64,000 nucleotides of DNA from JBGQMW01 sp963769845 (GTDB taxonomy: Archaea > Thermoproteota > Bathyarchaeia > Bathyarchaeales > Bathycorpusculaceae). Made by a program: the position numbers and the translations under genes. The stretch is taken from the NCBI GenBank assembly GCA_963769845.1, contig CAVYNL010000020.1:13574-77573 (forward strand), in the 5' to 3' direction. Positions 27,515-36,811 of the stretch are shown here, piece after piece. Positions within the stretch are counted from its first letter, which is position 1. Each line of letters starts with the position of its first letter. Below the pieces are notes generated by a model that saw only the letters and a program-made list of their open reading frames with translations, made no database searches and had not been told where the DNA came from.

Positions 27515-30500
27515 GTGGAAAAGTTGAGCGTTTCTTCCCGTCCGAACCGCAAAAGCAAAGCTGAGACTAGCAGTAAGTTTGATTCTGTACTATTGGATGT
27601 TGTGAATGAAACACTGACGCAGATTTTCAAGGAAGTTGGTGTTCCCGTCATTTATGCTTCCTTTGAGCAGAACTGCCATCTGAAACGCGAAGATATCCCA
27701 AAGAGGCCTGATGATTTCACAGCTTGTCTGGAGGAACTGTTGAGTTCGGCGGCAATTGTCGTTGAAAAATTGATCGTGAAGAACCTCTATCACAGGTTCG
27801 GCTCAGAATACATTGAGCCCGCTATTTTCAGCTTTCCGGACCGTGTTAAGGAGTTGAAGAAAATGTGTGCATCAAAAGAGAAAGAATCTTCAGTCAAAAA
27901 TAGGATCGGACCCGAAAGTCAGGTCTCTATCTTAGACATGAGTTTGGGTGTGTCCAACGGCACTAACGAAGGCGAGACCAGAGGACTCTTGAATCTCTAC
28001 GATAGCATTCTGAAGAACATGCAAGTTGGTCTAGACATATGGTGCCTAGAGAACCCTGATAATTCTGATTCATTCAAGTTGATTTTCAGCAATCATGTAG
28101 CTGAACAGATTACCGGAGCACTGGCCAAGGGCATTTTAGGCAAGACTATGAATGAGATCTTTTCAGATGCTGCCAAAACTGGACTCGCCAAGAATTGTGC
28201 AGATGTTGTGCGATCAGGCAAAGCGAAAGTCCTTGGTGAGATTCCTTACCGTGGTGAGCGCGTTGCACAGCGGCTTTTTTTGGTCAAGGCGTTTCCGTTT
28301 TTCCGTAATTGTGTAGGAGTGACGTTCGAGAAAGATGGGGACCGGCGAAAAGCTGAAGAGCGCATCGAGAAGTTGAATGAATGTTTTCTAAGGTTCAGGG
28401 CTGACCCAGATTGGAACATTAATTGTTTGGTCACTCTTGCTGGGGAATTGTTAGGAGCCACTTGCGCATTGTATAATCGCCTCGACCAAGGACTGTTGTG
28501 TTCAATCGGGCAGTGGAACACTCCGTCTGACTTCAATGCAGTGGATAAGCCCGAGGGGCACATCTGCAATGACTTAATCAAGCGTGTCAGTGAAGAAGTC
28601 TTTGTCGTCCGGAATTTGCCTAAAACCTCGTACGCACAGACTGATTCCAATGTGAAACGGTACAAGCTACAGACCTACATGGGTAAGACAGTAACGTTCG
28701 GCGGGGTCCATGTTGGTTCACTGTGCGTCGTCTACCAAAAGGACGCTAGACCGAGTGAAGAAGACAAGAAGCTGCTCGGACTGCTTGCGGCTGCAATCGG
28801 CGTCGAAGAAGAGCGCAAGCAAGCATTGTTGCACATGCAAGACAGTGAAGAGAAGTTCAGAGTAATCGCCGCCTCTGCAATGGACGCCATAGTCTTAATC
28901 GACAGTGACGGCAAGGTTGCCTACTGGAACCCTGCTGCCGAGAAGACCTTCGGTTACACGTTTGCAGAAGCAACGGGAAGAGACGCAGTCAAGCTTGTTG
29001 CACCGAGACGCTTGTACAAAGATGTACAGAACATTGTGAAACGTCTCAAGAGAAACGTCAAAGAATCAGTTCATGGAGCAAATGCGGAGTTTGTAGCTGT
29101 CAGAAAAAACGGAGAAGAGTTTCCAGCAGAATTCTCTGTTTCAGTTCTGCGGCTCAAGGGCAAATGGCATGCTATCGGCATGATCAGAGATGTTGCCGAG
29201 CGAAGGCGCATGGAGCAGACTTTGAAGGAGAACGAGGAGAAGTATCGAGGCATTTCAAGCAAACTTGAGAGTCTGATGAAGAGCTCTGCTGTAATGCTGC
29301 GAACCACGGACATGCATAGACGACTGCGGACTATTGCAGAGGCTGTTCGCGAGCAAGGCTGGGCACGAGTTGTCATATCCCTTAGGGACGAGAACCTCAA
29401 CACAACAGACGTCGTGACTGCCGGGTTGACAAAGAAAGAAGAGGAATATCTGAAGACGCATCAGTCACCTGGCAATGTATGGCAGAAACGCTTGAGCAGC
29501 ATGTTTGAACGATACCGGCTGGGCGAGTTCTATTACCTGCCTTGGAGCGACCCGCTTGTTCAAGAGCAGTTCAAGTATGCGCTTTTGAGCAAGGTGGCCA
29601 AAGCCGAGACTGTTGACTGGAATCCGGATGACCTGTTGTATATTCCGTTGCGTTTGCCGACCGGCCAAGTTGTAGGAATCATGAGTATGGACGACCCCCA
29701 AGACGGACGTCGCCCGACGAAGGACTCACTTGCGCCTCTTGAGCTTTTTGCACACCAAGCCGCCAGTGCGATTGAAAACGCCAGACTTATCCAGCAGCTG
29801 AACAATGCGAAAAGCCAGCTTGAAGGATACACAGAGCATCTGGAGGAAAACGTCAAAGAAAGGACTCGCGACTTGAAGGAGAGTGAGGAGAAACTCAGAA
29901 GCATTTTTGCTGCCTCCCCTGACGCAGTGACCGCAACAGATCTGAATGGGAACATTATAGAGTGTAACGTACAGGCAGTAACAATGCATGGATACTCTTC
30001 ACGGTCCGAATTGATCGGCAAGAACTCCCTCATTCTAATAGCGAAGAAAGACCATGAAACGGCAGTACGGAATCTGAAAAATACCCTCGAAGATGGCTTG
30101 ATAAAGAACATGGAATACACGTTCATAACGAAAGATGGACGCGAGTTTCCAGCCGAACTCTCGGCCAGCGTCGTAAAAGATGCATCAGGCAAGAAAGTGG
30201 GTTTTGTGGCAATCACCAAGGACATTACTGGCCGCAAGCAGATGGAGCAGCAACTTTTCAAGTCTGAAAGACTTGCGGCCATAGGCGAGTTGGCGGCTAT
30301 GATTGGCCATGACCTGCGCAATCCGTTAACGGGTATCATCGGTGCAGCGTACTACCTGAGGACCAAGGCCAGTTTGAAAATGGACCCGAAAGCGCGAGAA
30401 ATGTTGGAAATCATTGAGAAGGACATCGCTCACTCAAACAAAATCATCAATGACCTTCTTGAATATTCCTACGAGATCAAACTTGAGGTAACAGAAACAA

Positions 30501-30988
30501 CACCGAAGCAATTGGCACGCGAGGCCCTCGCACTAGTGACTGTCCCAGAGAATGTGCAAGTGATAAATCTTGCCGAAGATGAACCGAAGCTGAAAGTTGA
30601 TGTTGACAAGCTGACGCGGACCTTTGCAAACGTTATAAAGAATGCTTTTGATGCGATGCCTGTCGGCGGAACGCTTACCGTCAGGTGCAAGCGACAGGAC
30701 GGGAACCTTGACTTCATCTTTGGCGATACAGGAGTAGGAATGTCCAAGGAAGTGCTGGACAAAATCTGGAGTCCGCTTTTCACCACTAAGGCAAAGGGCA
30801 TGGGCTTCGGCCTGCCGATCTGCAAGAGGGTAATTGAAGCGCATGGCGGCAAGATTTCCGTAGAGAGTGCAGTTGGTAAAGGCTCTACTTTCACGGTAAC
30901 CGTTCCAATTGAACCAAGAGTCGATGGAGGTGAACAGATTTGGGCGAAAATGCCAGAATCATTATCATCGATGATGACGAAAGCATAA
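27515..30988 (+). CDS. Multi-PAS/GAF sensor histidine kinase
   Basis: The protein has 1,157 aa and no transmembrane helix, so it is a cytoplasmic sensor. In order: the helical module shared with the PAS/TPR protein (about 25-105), PAS (about 155-270), GAF (about 285-435), PAS (about 445-565), GAF (about 590-765, with LLYIPLRLPTGQVVGIMSM), a coiled coil, PAS (about 795-910), HisKA with phospho-acceptor His932 in IGHDLRNPLTGI, then HATPase with N box NVIKNAFDAM (about 1039), DTGVGMS (about 1072) and GMGFGLPICKRVIEAHGG. It is followed at once by an overlapping receiver protein, its likely phosphotransfer partner. GTG 27515 is a weakly supported start. The signal is unknown. Confidence 0.92.
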   Translation: MEKLSVSSRPNRKSKAETSSKFDSVLLDVVNETLTQIFKEVGVPVIYASFEQNCHLKREDIPKRPDDFTACLEELLSSAAIVVEKLIVKNLYHRFGSEYIEPAIFSFPDRVKELKKMCASKEKESSVKNRIGPESQVSILDMSLGVSNGTNEGETRGLLNLYDSILKNMQVGLDIWCLENPDNSDSFKLIFSNHVAEQITGALAKGILGKTMNEIFSDAAKTGLAKNCADVVRSGKAKVLGEIPYRGERVAQRLFLVKAFPFFRNCVGVTFEKDGDRRKAEERIEKLNECFLRFRADPDWNINCLVTLAGELLGATCALYNRLDQGLLCSIGQWNTPSDFNAVDKPEGHICNDLIKRVSEEVFVVRNLPKTSYAQTDSNVKRYKLQTYMGKTVTFGGVHVGSLCVVYQKDARPSEEDKKLLGLLAAAIGVEEERKQALLHMQDSEEKFRVIAASAMDAIVLIDSDGKVAYWNPAAEKTFGYTFAEATGRDAVKLVAPRRLYKDVQNIVKRLKRNVKESVHGANAEFVAVRKNGEEFPAEFSVSVLRLKGKWHAIGMIRDVAERRRMEQTLKENEEKYRGISSKLESLMKSSAVMLRTTDMHRRLRTIAEAVREQGWARVVISLRDENLNTTDVVTAGLTKKEEEYLKTHQSPGNVWQKRLSSMFERYRLGEFYYLPWSDPLVQEQFKYALLSKVAKAETVDWNPDDLLYIPLRLPTGQVVGIMSMDDPQDGRRPTKDSLAPLELFAHQAASAIENARLIQQLNNAKSQLEGYTEHLEENVKERTRDLKESEEKLRSIFAASPDAVTATDLNGNIIECNVQAVTMHGYSSRSELIGKNSLILIAKKDHETAVRNLKNTLEDGLIKNMEYTFITKDGREFPAELSASVVKDASGKKVGFVAITKDITGRKQMEQQLFKSERLAAIGELAAMIGHDLRNPLTGIIGAAYYLRTKASLKMDPKAREMLEIIEKDIAHSNKIINDLLEYSYEIKLEVTETTPKQLAREALALVTVPENVQVINLAEDEPKLKVDVDKLTRTFANVIKNAFDAMPVGGTLTVRCKRQDGNLDFIFGDTGVGMSKEVLDKIWSPLFTTKAKGMGFGLPICKRVIEAHGGKISVESAVGKGSTFTVTVPIEPRVDGGEQIWAKMPESLSSMMTKA

Positions 30989-31392
30989 GGAAGATATTGG
31001 CAACGATACTTGAGGAAGAGGGCTACAAAGTGGACACTGCGAACACGGGGAAAGAGGCCATTCAGAAAACGAATGAGAGAGTCTACAATCTTGCGCTGAT
31101 TGACATGAGGCTGCCGGACATTGAGGGCATCGACCTTCTCCTGAAGATTAAGGATACTACGCCTCGAATGAGAAAGATAATCATCACCGGTTATCCGACG
31201 ATTCAGAACGCGATGGAGGCGGTGAACAGGCAGGCGGACGCTTTCATACTGAAGCCCTTCGACATGGAGAAAACGTTGCAGGCAATCCGTGAGCAGCTGA
31301 AGAAGCAAGACGAAGAGAAGCAGTTCAGCCAGGATAAGGTCACAGCTTTCATTGAGACTAGAGCTAAGGAGCTGGAAATACAAAGCGATTAA
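30940..31392 (+). CDS. Response regulator receiver protein
   Basis: Stand-alone REC domain of 150 aa with a helical tail. The acidic pair is in IIIIDDDES, phospho-acceptor Asp55 in LALIDMRLP, Thr83 in IIITG and Lys105 in FILKPF. There is no DNA-binding output domain, so it signals through partners. TTG 30940 overlaps the kinase by 49 bases and is preceded by a consensus GGAGGTGA six bases upstream, which strongly supports this rare start. It is very likely phosphorylated by the preceding kinase. Confidence 0.93.
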   Translation: MGENARIIIIDDDESIRKILATILEEEGYKVDTANTGKEAIQKTNERVYNLALIDMRLPDIEGIDLLLKIKDTTPRMRKIIITGYPTIQNAMEAVNRQADAFILKPFDMEKTLQAIREQLKKQDEEKQFSQDKVTAFIETRAKELEIQSD

Positions 31393-31792
31393 TGTTTGAC
31401 TGCTGTCTTCTTTCTGATTCTTTTTTCAGTGTTCGATGTTTCACAGGCTGTTTCCATTCCTCGACTTGTCTACTGCTTATTTTACCTATGTTTGGACGAA
31501 GTCCTGCATCTTGGCGTGCGCGATTATGGCTATCTCTTGGTGGTTAGTATTGGAGATGCTGGCGTGTTGAACGGGTTTTTCATATTCTTGTTTTGGTCTT
31601 ATGGGAATGTTATTGCGAAAATTGTTTGGCAGCATCCCTCGCTACATGTTCTCGGCTCAAGTTGGCTCGCAATTGGAATCTGACGTTGTGAAGGCAGAAG
31701 CAGAATCCTGAGTCAACGCCGTGTTCGTCAGTTCTTGGAAAGGCTTTTCAAAGGAAAGCATGTACTAATGCTTTGACAGAAGGGGCTACAGG
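31393..31792. other. Intergenic region
   Basis: No convincing gene is seen. A T-rich tract just after the receiver gene (about 31419-31425, TTTTTT) may terminate it. The rest has low-complexity hydrophobic frames only. Confidence 0.4.
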
Positions 31793-32017
31793 ATGGGCTT
31801 AGAGAAAGGATTTCTTGGCGGTTTCTTGGTTTTGGGTGTGACAATATTTGTGGCAGGTTTTCTCGCTGGCATGCTGTTTCTTGGAACAATACATGTATCG
31901 TCTGACACTGCAACAGTGGGACTCATGAGCTTCGTGCTTGGTCTTATAACTGGGATGTTGACAATAGCACTGGTCCTCGTGGTCATGAGAATACGAGAAA
32001 TCCCAAGAGCTTCTTAG
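31793..32017 (+). CDS. Small membrane protein with two transmembrane helices
   Basis: A 74-aa protein with two glycine-rich hydrophobic helices (about 8-32 and 42-66) joined by a short polar loop and ending in a basic tail MRIREIPRAS. The basic tail suggests a cytoplasmic C-terminus. It is a separate small gene just upstream of tRNA-Glu. I recognise no family. The even hydrophobic layout and ATG start argue for a real gene. Confidence 0.5.
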   Translation: MGLEKGFLGGFLVLGVTIFVAGFLAGMLFLGTIHVSSDTATVGLMSFVLGLITGMLTIALVLVVMRIREIPRAS

Positions 32018-32094
32018 TGAAACTCGCACATCACAGGGAAAGAAAAGAGACGGAACAAAAATATACCTCTCACGGAGATAATACGCTAGTTTAT

Positions 32095-32212
32095 GCTCCG
32101 GTAGTATAGTCCGGTCAAACTTCCATAGGGAAGGACCATGTATAGCGGCCTCTCGACGCCGCGAAGCGGAAGAAAGTCGCGGACCCGGGTCCAAATCCCG
32201 GCCGGAGCACCA
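32095..32212 (+). tRNA. tRNA-Glu (CUC) with two introns
   Basis: The acceptor stem GCTCCGG/CCGGAGC, T arm CCGGG-TCCAAAT-CCCGG, discriminator A and encoded CCA are intact. A proper cloverleaf forms only if two inserts are removed. One lies in the D arm, about 32119-32139, a CTTCC/GGAAG hairpin framed by GGTC/GACC. The other is 32156-32174 at the canonical position 37/38, with a CCGC/GCGG hairpin. The spliced anticodon stem is GCGGC/GTCGC around loop CTCTCGA, giving anticodon CTC. The 37/38 intron is firm; the exact D-arm boundaries may shift by a base or two. Confidence 0.85.
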
Positions 32213-32269
32213 ATATTGCCTGCCAATGAAGATGCTTTGAGAAACGGTTAATTTTGTGTGCTTTGTCGT

Positions 32270-32770
32270 CTACGAAACGGCTTCAATGTATTGCTCGTTG
32301 TTGGTCGCATTTCGGTATTTGTTCAAGATCGTTATAGCGTGTTTTTCTGCTTGGTGTTCCCACATTGGTTTGTTTCCTATCCATTGTCTCAGATGCATTC
32401 CTTCATGTGCGGTGACCTTCACCAGTGCTTCTTTCCAGTCGTTGAGCATTGTTGCGTATTTTTCACATCGCTTATGGCCTGGGTACATTGAGAAATATGG
32501 AAAGCTTCTTGCTCCTCCGATTCGTACAACGATTAGGAAGCGCTGTTCGTCGCAGTCACAGGTGCAATCAGCTGCGCTTGCGAATATGCGACCGTAGAAT
32601 GCGTATTTGCTGTTTCTTACGTGGACTTCGAGTTCGTCATCGTGTGGGATGCCTTTCAGGGCGAACTTTACGAGACTTTCAACTTTCTTGGAAGGATACC
32701 GCGAAGTGTTCTTCACGATCATGATATGAGCCTTCGTTTTTGCGTTTGGTTCAGGAAATTCTGCTCTCAT
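32270..32770 (-). CDS. HExxH-motif protein, putative zinc metallopeptidase-like
   Basis: The protein has 166 aa. The HEGMH motif at about 122-126 fits the zincin HExxH consensus, with Glu123 as the catalytic base. EHQAEKHA about 12 residues later may give the third ligand. A CDCDEQ cluster sits near residue 71. There is no signal peptide, so it is probably cytoplasmic. Whether it is a true protease is inferred from the motif alone. It could also be a SprT- or toxin-like zincin. No operon partner is apparent. Confidence 0.6.
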   Translation of the reverse strand: MRAEFPEPNAKTKAHIMIVKNTSRYPSKKVESLVKFALKGIPHDDELEVHVRNSKYAFYGRIFASAADCTCDCDEQRFLIVVRIGGARSFPYFSMYPGHKRCEKYATMLNDWKEALVKVTAHEGMHLRQWIGNKPMWEHQAEKHAITILNKYRNATNNEQYIEAVS

Positions 32771-32827
32771 TTTCGAGGGCGAACACTAGAATCCTGAACT
32801 TTTGATAAAGCATTTATGAACTCAAAA

Positions 32828-33412
32828 TCAATATTGGGGAACAGCGAACTGAGTCGCGGGCCTACCCACGATTAGGTAATTGTAATTTCCAATTGCTTCT
32901 GTGGATTCTATGTGGAACCCGGCTTTTTCGATCATGCCTGAGGCTTCTTTTTCACTGAGTCTTATTCGCAGAGGTGGACCGAATGACATAGGTTCTTTTT
33001 TCCAGTCCAAGTCCACCAGACGCCCAGACGATCTTAGCATTGTCCGGGCATTCGTCAGGACCTTGTTTATGTCATCGAAATCGTGAAGCACAATGCCGAA
33101 GAAGACAAAATCTGCGCATGCTTCGCAGAAAACGGTTTCTTCAGCCCGTCCAATTCTCAACGTTAGATTCTCTAGGTCGGCCGTTGCAGCTGTCTTTCTC
33201 AGGATATCGATAGCTTCACCGTTTGTGTCCACGCAGTAGATTCTGCCTTTTGGTCCTACGAGCCTCGCGGCTGGAATGGCAAAGAAACCGTCTCCGCAAC
33301 CAACATCCACTACAGTTGAACAAGGTTTCAGTCCTATGTCTTCGAGTATGGTTTCTGGGTTCTGCCACTCTCTTCGTTCTTGTTGGTTTTCATAGAATCT
33401 GTGAAAATGCAA
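32828..33412 (-). CDS. Class I SAM-dependent methyltransferase
   Basis: The protein has 194 aa. Motif I is VVDVGCGDGFFAIPAAR (about 34-50). An acidic residue follows in IYCVDTNGEAI, then a motif like FGIVLHDFDDINKVL and LRSSGRLVDLDWKK. The Rossmann fold binds S-adenosylmethionine; the substrate is not evident. It is close to the UbiE/arsenite-type family by motif spacing. Divergent from the ABC transporter genes. Confidence 0.85.
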   Translation of the reverse strand: MHFHRFYENQQERREWQNPETILEDIGLKPCSTVVDVGCGDGFFAIPAARLVGPKGRIYCVDTNGEAIDILRKTAATADLENLTLRIGRAEETVFCEACADFVFFGIVLHDFDDINKVLTNARTMLRSSGRLVDLDWKKEPMSFGPPLRIRLSEKEASGMIEKAGFHIESTEAIGNYNYLIVGRPATQFAVPQY

Positions 33413-33577
33413 CGTGTACCCTTCAGGTTACGTGGTGTTCGCCGATTTCTTCATTAACCGTGTTATGAGAAGAAGAAAGAAGGTTAAAGTCTTGCTGTGA
33501 ACTTGAGCCATGCGGCCCGTGGGAGGTTGGTTGGGAGCATCAATGATGTTCATGTTCAGCATGGTAGAAGTACGGTA

Positions 33578-33590
33578 GTGTTTAATATTC
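33578..33590 (+). promoter_or_regulatory. TATA box for the ABC transporter operon
   Basis: GTGTTTAATATTC lies about 35-45 bases before the TTG start at 33624, a distance typical for an archaeal promoter with a short leader. Confidence 0.4.
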
Positions 33591-33623
33591 CCGTGCAGAC
33601 GTTAGAGGCGCTGGTGTCTGATC

Positions 33624-34355
33624 TTGAGTCTTGCGATCGAGGCGAATTCGGTTGTCAAAGTCTTTGGCAATATCCGCGCATTGGACGGTCTGAACCTTAC
33701 GGTCAATAAGGGAGAGATTTATGGTTTGATCGGTCCTAACGGCGCGGGCAAGACAACATGTTTGCGCATCATTTCCACACTGATCCTGCCAACATCAGGA
33801 ACGGTGAACGTGTTCGGACTAGATGTCGTCAGTGAGGCAGGAGAAGTCCGCAAAATCATTTCCTATCTTCCAGAAGAGGCAGGTGCTTACCGTAACCTTT
33901 CTGGATACGAATATCTGGAGTTCATGGCCAAGTTCAAGGCTGGCAATCATGAAGACGCTCATAGCATGGTGGCAGAGGGCGCGGAGATTTCAGGCTTGGG
34001 CGACCGCCTCAAAGATAGAGCCAAAACCTACAGCAAGGGAATGAAACGGCGGCTATTGGTGGCGAGAGCGTTGATGACTAGGCCGAAGCTGTCGATTCTT
34101 GACGAGCCTGCAAGCGGTTTGGATGTTTTGCATGCTTATCATGTGAGGGAAACGATAAAGAGATTCGTCAAGGAGCGCGGCGTTAGTGTGCTGCTTTCGA
34201 GCCACAACATGCTTGAGGTGGAACACCTGTGTGACCGTGTCGCCTTGCTCAACAAGGGGAAGCTGGTTGTTGAAGGAAGACCGCAGGAGCTGAAACAGAA
34301 GTTCGGTAGCGCAAACTTGGAGGAAGTTTTCGCGAAGGTGGTTGGTTTTGCTTAA
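33624..34355 (+). CDS. ABC transporter ATP-binding protein
   Basis: Nucleotide-binding subunit of 243 aa. Walker A is GPNGAGKT (37-44), the signature is the variant YSKGMKRR (about 136), Walker B is LSILDEPASGLD (about 160) and a switch His is in LLSSHNM. The type fits ABC-2 exporters such as NatA/CcmA-like systems for drugs, ions or lipids. TTG 33624 gives the standard N-terminus. It overlaps the permease gene by 14 bases. Confidence 0.93.
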   Translation: MSLAIEANSVVKVFGNIRALDGLNLTVNKGEIYGLIGPNGAGKTTCLRIISTLILPTSGTVNVFGLDVVSEAGEVRKIISYLPEEAGAYRNLSGYEYLEFMAKFKAGNHEDAHSMVAEGAEISGLGDRLKDRAKTYSKGMKRRLLVARALMTRPKLSILDEPASGLDVLHAYHVRETIKRFVKERGVSVLLSSHNMLEVEHLCDRVALLNKGKLVVEGRPQELKQKFGSANLEEVFAKVVGFA

Positions 34356-35643
34356 GGGGTTTGGGAACGTACTTGTAAAAGAGCTCAAAGAGCTCATCAG
34401 AGACCCGAAGATAATTTTGGGAATGATTATCGTCCCACTGCTGATGTTTCCAGTTCTGGGTGCAATAATGAGCTTCTCGGTGCAGACTGCGCAAGAAAAA
34501 GTCACCCAAGCTAGAGTCTTGGTTCTGAACAATGATGTGGGCGGCAACTACTCGGATTTGTTCATTTCCTTCCTGAATGCATCGCTCAGAGTCTCAGTCG
34601 TGAACAACACGACGCCGGAGCAAGCCTTGGCCCGAGACCTGCTTTCAAGCTACAATGCGAGTTACTTCATTGAAATTCCAAGCGGCTTCAGCGCAAACAT
34701 GACGCGACGTATAGACCTGAACGACACGGACGTCAGAGCTTCAGTCTACTCTTACAGCGTTTTCTCAGGCGGCGGCGCTTTCGAGAACATCGGGACCTCG
34801 CTGATCGACAGCAGTGTCGCTCAGTTCAACAGGTACTTGGCTCCGGATGTTCTGGCTGTTCAGAAGTCTTCCATTATCAAGGGTGAAATAGCGCAGGGTG
34901 TGGACCCTTCAGTGTTGTCCACCCTGATGATATCGCAGGCGATTGCCATGCCCATTACGATCATGATTTTGCTTACGTATTCCATGCAGATAGCGGCGAC
35001 GTCGGTGGCCATGGAGAAGGAGGAGAAGACTCTTGAAACGCTTCTGAGTCTTCCAATGGACCGTTTTGCGATTCTTATGGGTAAGCTTGCAGGTTCCATT
35101 CTCGTTGCCGGAGTCGGAGCGCTCACGTATATGGTAGGTTTCACGTTTTATGTGAATTCCTTCTCGGGTGTCATGTCCTCAGGGTCGAACATCGATTTGG
35201 CATCGCTTGGGTTGGTGCCTTCGCTGTTCGGCTACCTGCTGCTTGGAATCTCGCTGTTCGTCACGTTGCTCTCTGCACTGGCTCTAGCGGTGATCCTGTC
35301 TGCTTTTGCAGATGACGTGAGAGGCGCCCAGTCTCTTGTGGGTTACGTCTACCCGTTGCTCTTCATTCCGTCATTGTTGATGATATACGTAGACTTCAAC
35401 TCTCTGCCGATCTGGCTGCGTGCCGTTCTGTTTGCCATTCCGTACAGTCACCCTGTCCTCGCTTCCAAGGCCGTTACGATGGGCGATTACTGGACTGTTA
35501 TTTGGGGTATAGTCTACGTGTCTCTCTTCACGATAGGCATCATGTACGCTGCGTCAAGACTGTTTGCTACTGAAAAAATCCTCACAGCAAAACTCAAATT
35601 CAAAGGCTTGAGAAAACGAGGCAGAGTGCAGGCAGAAGAGTAG
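34342..35643 (+). CDS. ABC-2 type transporter permease
   Basis: Membrane subunit of 433 aa with NatB-like layout: a helix near 20-45 (IILGMIIVPLLMFPVLGAIM), a large extracellular domain of about 150 aa with several sequons, then five or more helices from about residue 195 to 415. The cytoplasmic EKEEKTLETLLSLPMDR coupling motif contacts the ATPase. Together with 33624-34355 it forms a complete exporter. The substrate is not evident. Confidence 0.9.
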   Translation: MVLLKGFGNVLVKELKELIRDPKIILGMIIVPLLMFPVLGAIMSFSVQTAQEKVTQARVLVLNNDVGGNYSDLFISFLNASLRVSVVNNTTPEQALARDLLSSYNASYFIEIPSGFSANMTRRIDLNDTDVRASVYSYSVFSGGGAFENIGTSLIDSSVAQFNRYLAPDVLAVQKSSIIKGEIAQGVDPSVLSTLMISQAIAMPITIMILLTYSMQIAATSVAMEKEEKTLETLLSLPMDRFAILMGKLAGSILVAGVGALTYMVGFTFYVNSFSGVMSSGSNIDLASLGLVPSLFGYLLLGISLFVTLLSALALAVILSAFADDVRGAQSLVGYVYPLLFIPSLLMIYVDFNSLPIWLRAVLFAIPYSHPVLASKAVTMGDYWTVIWGIVYVSLFTIGIMYAASRLFATEKILTAKLKFKGLRKRGRVQAEE

Positions 35644-35694
35644 TCAGCAAAGCTTTTCCACGCCGCAAAACAAGACTCTTTGTGGGGTCTTCAA

Positions 35695-36795
35695 GTGGGA
35701 ATCAAGCAGATTGAAGTCTACGCGGTTACTCTGCGTTACAGAGAACCTTTCCGAATAGCTCCAAGCACAAGTACAGAGACCCATAATGTCATAGTCAAGA
35801 TAATCACCGATTATGAAGTTGTCGGCTGGGGTGAGTCTTCGCCCTCCAAAAGAGTGACCGGCGAGTCTGCCGAAACCGTGATCGAAGCACTAGACAAGCT
35901 TGCTCCCAAGCTTGTTGGCACATGTCCGCTGCGGATTGAGCAGAATATTGAAAGAATGGACTTGCTGGTTGAAGGAAACCCTGCTGCAAAGGCTTCTGTG
36001 GACATGGCCTTGTATGATATCCTCGGAAAAACAGGCAGGAAACCTCTCTTCATGCTGATGGGCGGCTACCGTTCCGAGGTCATGACTGACATCACCTTAG
36101 GAATAAAGTCTCCGAAGGAGATGGCTAAAGATGCCTTAATTGCGGTTCAGAAAGGCTTCAAAGCTTTGAAGGTTAAGGTCGGTACGAATCCATCAGAAGA
36201 CGTTGAACGTGTCAAGATGGTTCGCGAAGCTGTAGGTAGTGACGTGGAGCTTAGAGTTGACGCAAATCAGGGCTGGACGCCCAAAGAAGCAATGGATGTG
36301 CTTACAGAAATAGCCAAATGTGATGTCGAGTTTGTTGAGCAGCCTGTTTCGGCTGAAGATGTTAGGGGTCTAGCGAGTGTCAGGAAGCATTCTTCCATTC
36401 CTGTCATGGCGGACGAAAGCGTTCATTCTCCCGCCGACGCACTGCGTCTCATACAGGCCGAAGCAGTAGACATGATCAACATCAAACTGATGAAAAGCGG
36501 TGGGATACACAAAGCCCGGAAGATAGCCGAGGTCGCCGAAGCCGCTGGTGTGCCGTGCATGATTGGGTGCATGAGCGAATCGGAGCTTGGTATAACCGCC
36601 GCAGTTCATCTGGCTGCCGCCATCAGGAACATTCGGTACGCTGATTTGGATTCTGATTTGTTGCTCAGGGACAAGCTTGTGAAAAACACTCTGAAAGTAG
36701 AAAATTCGGTGAGACCGTTGTCTAGTCTGCCAGGTTTGGGCGTAAAAGAAATAGACCAGAAGCGCTTAGGAGCACCTGTAGGAGTGTACAGATGA
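35695..36795 (+). CDS. Enolase-superfamily enzyme, dipeptide-epimerase-like
   Basis: Muconate-lactonizing/L-Ala-D/L-Glu epimerase-type protein of about 366 aa. The capping domain (1-125) includes the 20s loop REPFRIAPS. The barrel carries the KVKVG catalytic lysines (about 161/163), metal ligands in DANQGW (about 189), EQP (about 215) and DES (about 240), and the second Lys in INIKLMKSGG (about 265). GTG 35695 is chosen over TTG 35680 since it begins at the domain. Substrate specificity cannot be read from the sequence. N-succinylamino acid racemase or o-succinylbenzoate synthase are alternatives, but the D-x-D (DLDSD) pattern favours dipeptide epimerase. Confidence 0.85.
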   Translation: MGIKQIEVYAVTLRYREPFRIAPSTSTETHNVIVKIITDYEVVGWGESSPSKRVTGESAETVIEALDKLAPKLVGTCPLRIEQNIERMDLLVEGNPAAKASVDMALYDILGKTGRKPLFMLMGGYRSEVMTDITLGIKSPKEMAKDALIAVQKGFKALKVKVGTNPSEDVERVKMVREAVGSDVELRVDANQGWTPKEAMDVLTEIAKCDVEFVEQPVSAEDVRGLASVRKHSSIPVMADESVHSPADALRLIQAEAVDMINIKLMKSGGIHKARKIAEVAEAAGVPCMIGCMSESELGITAAVHLAAAIRNIRYADLDSDLLLRDKLVKNTLKVENSVRPLSSLPGLGVKEIDQKRLGAPVGVYR

Positions 36796-36811
36796 TGTTG
36801 AGGTGTAGTGT

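Noticed and set aside
31396..31683. 95-aa hydrophobic plus-strand frame after the receiver gene
   Set aside because: Low-complexity composition from a T-rich region, no ribosome binding site, and it begins inside a probable terminator.
33497..33709. 70-aa frame overlapping the ABC ATPase start
   Set aside because: It contains the TATA box of the ABC operon and overlaps the ATPase in another frame without any domain support.
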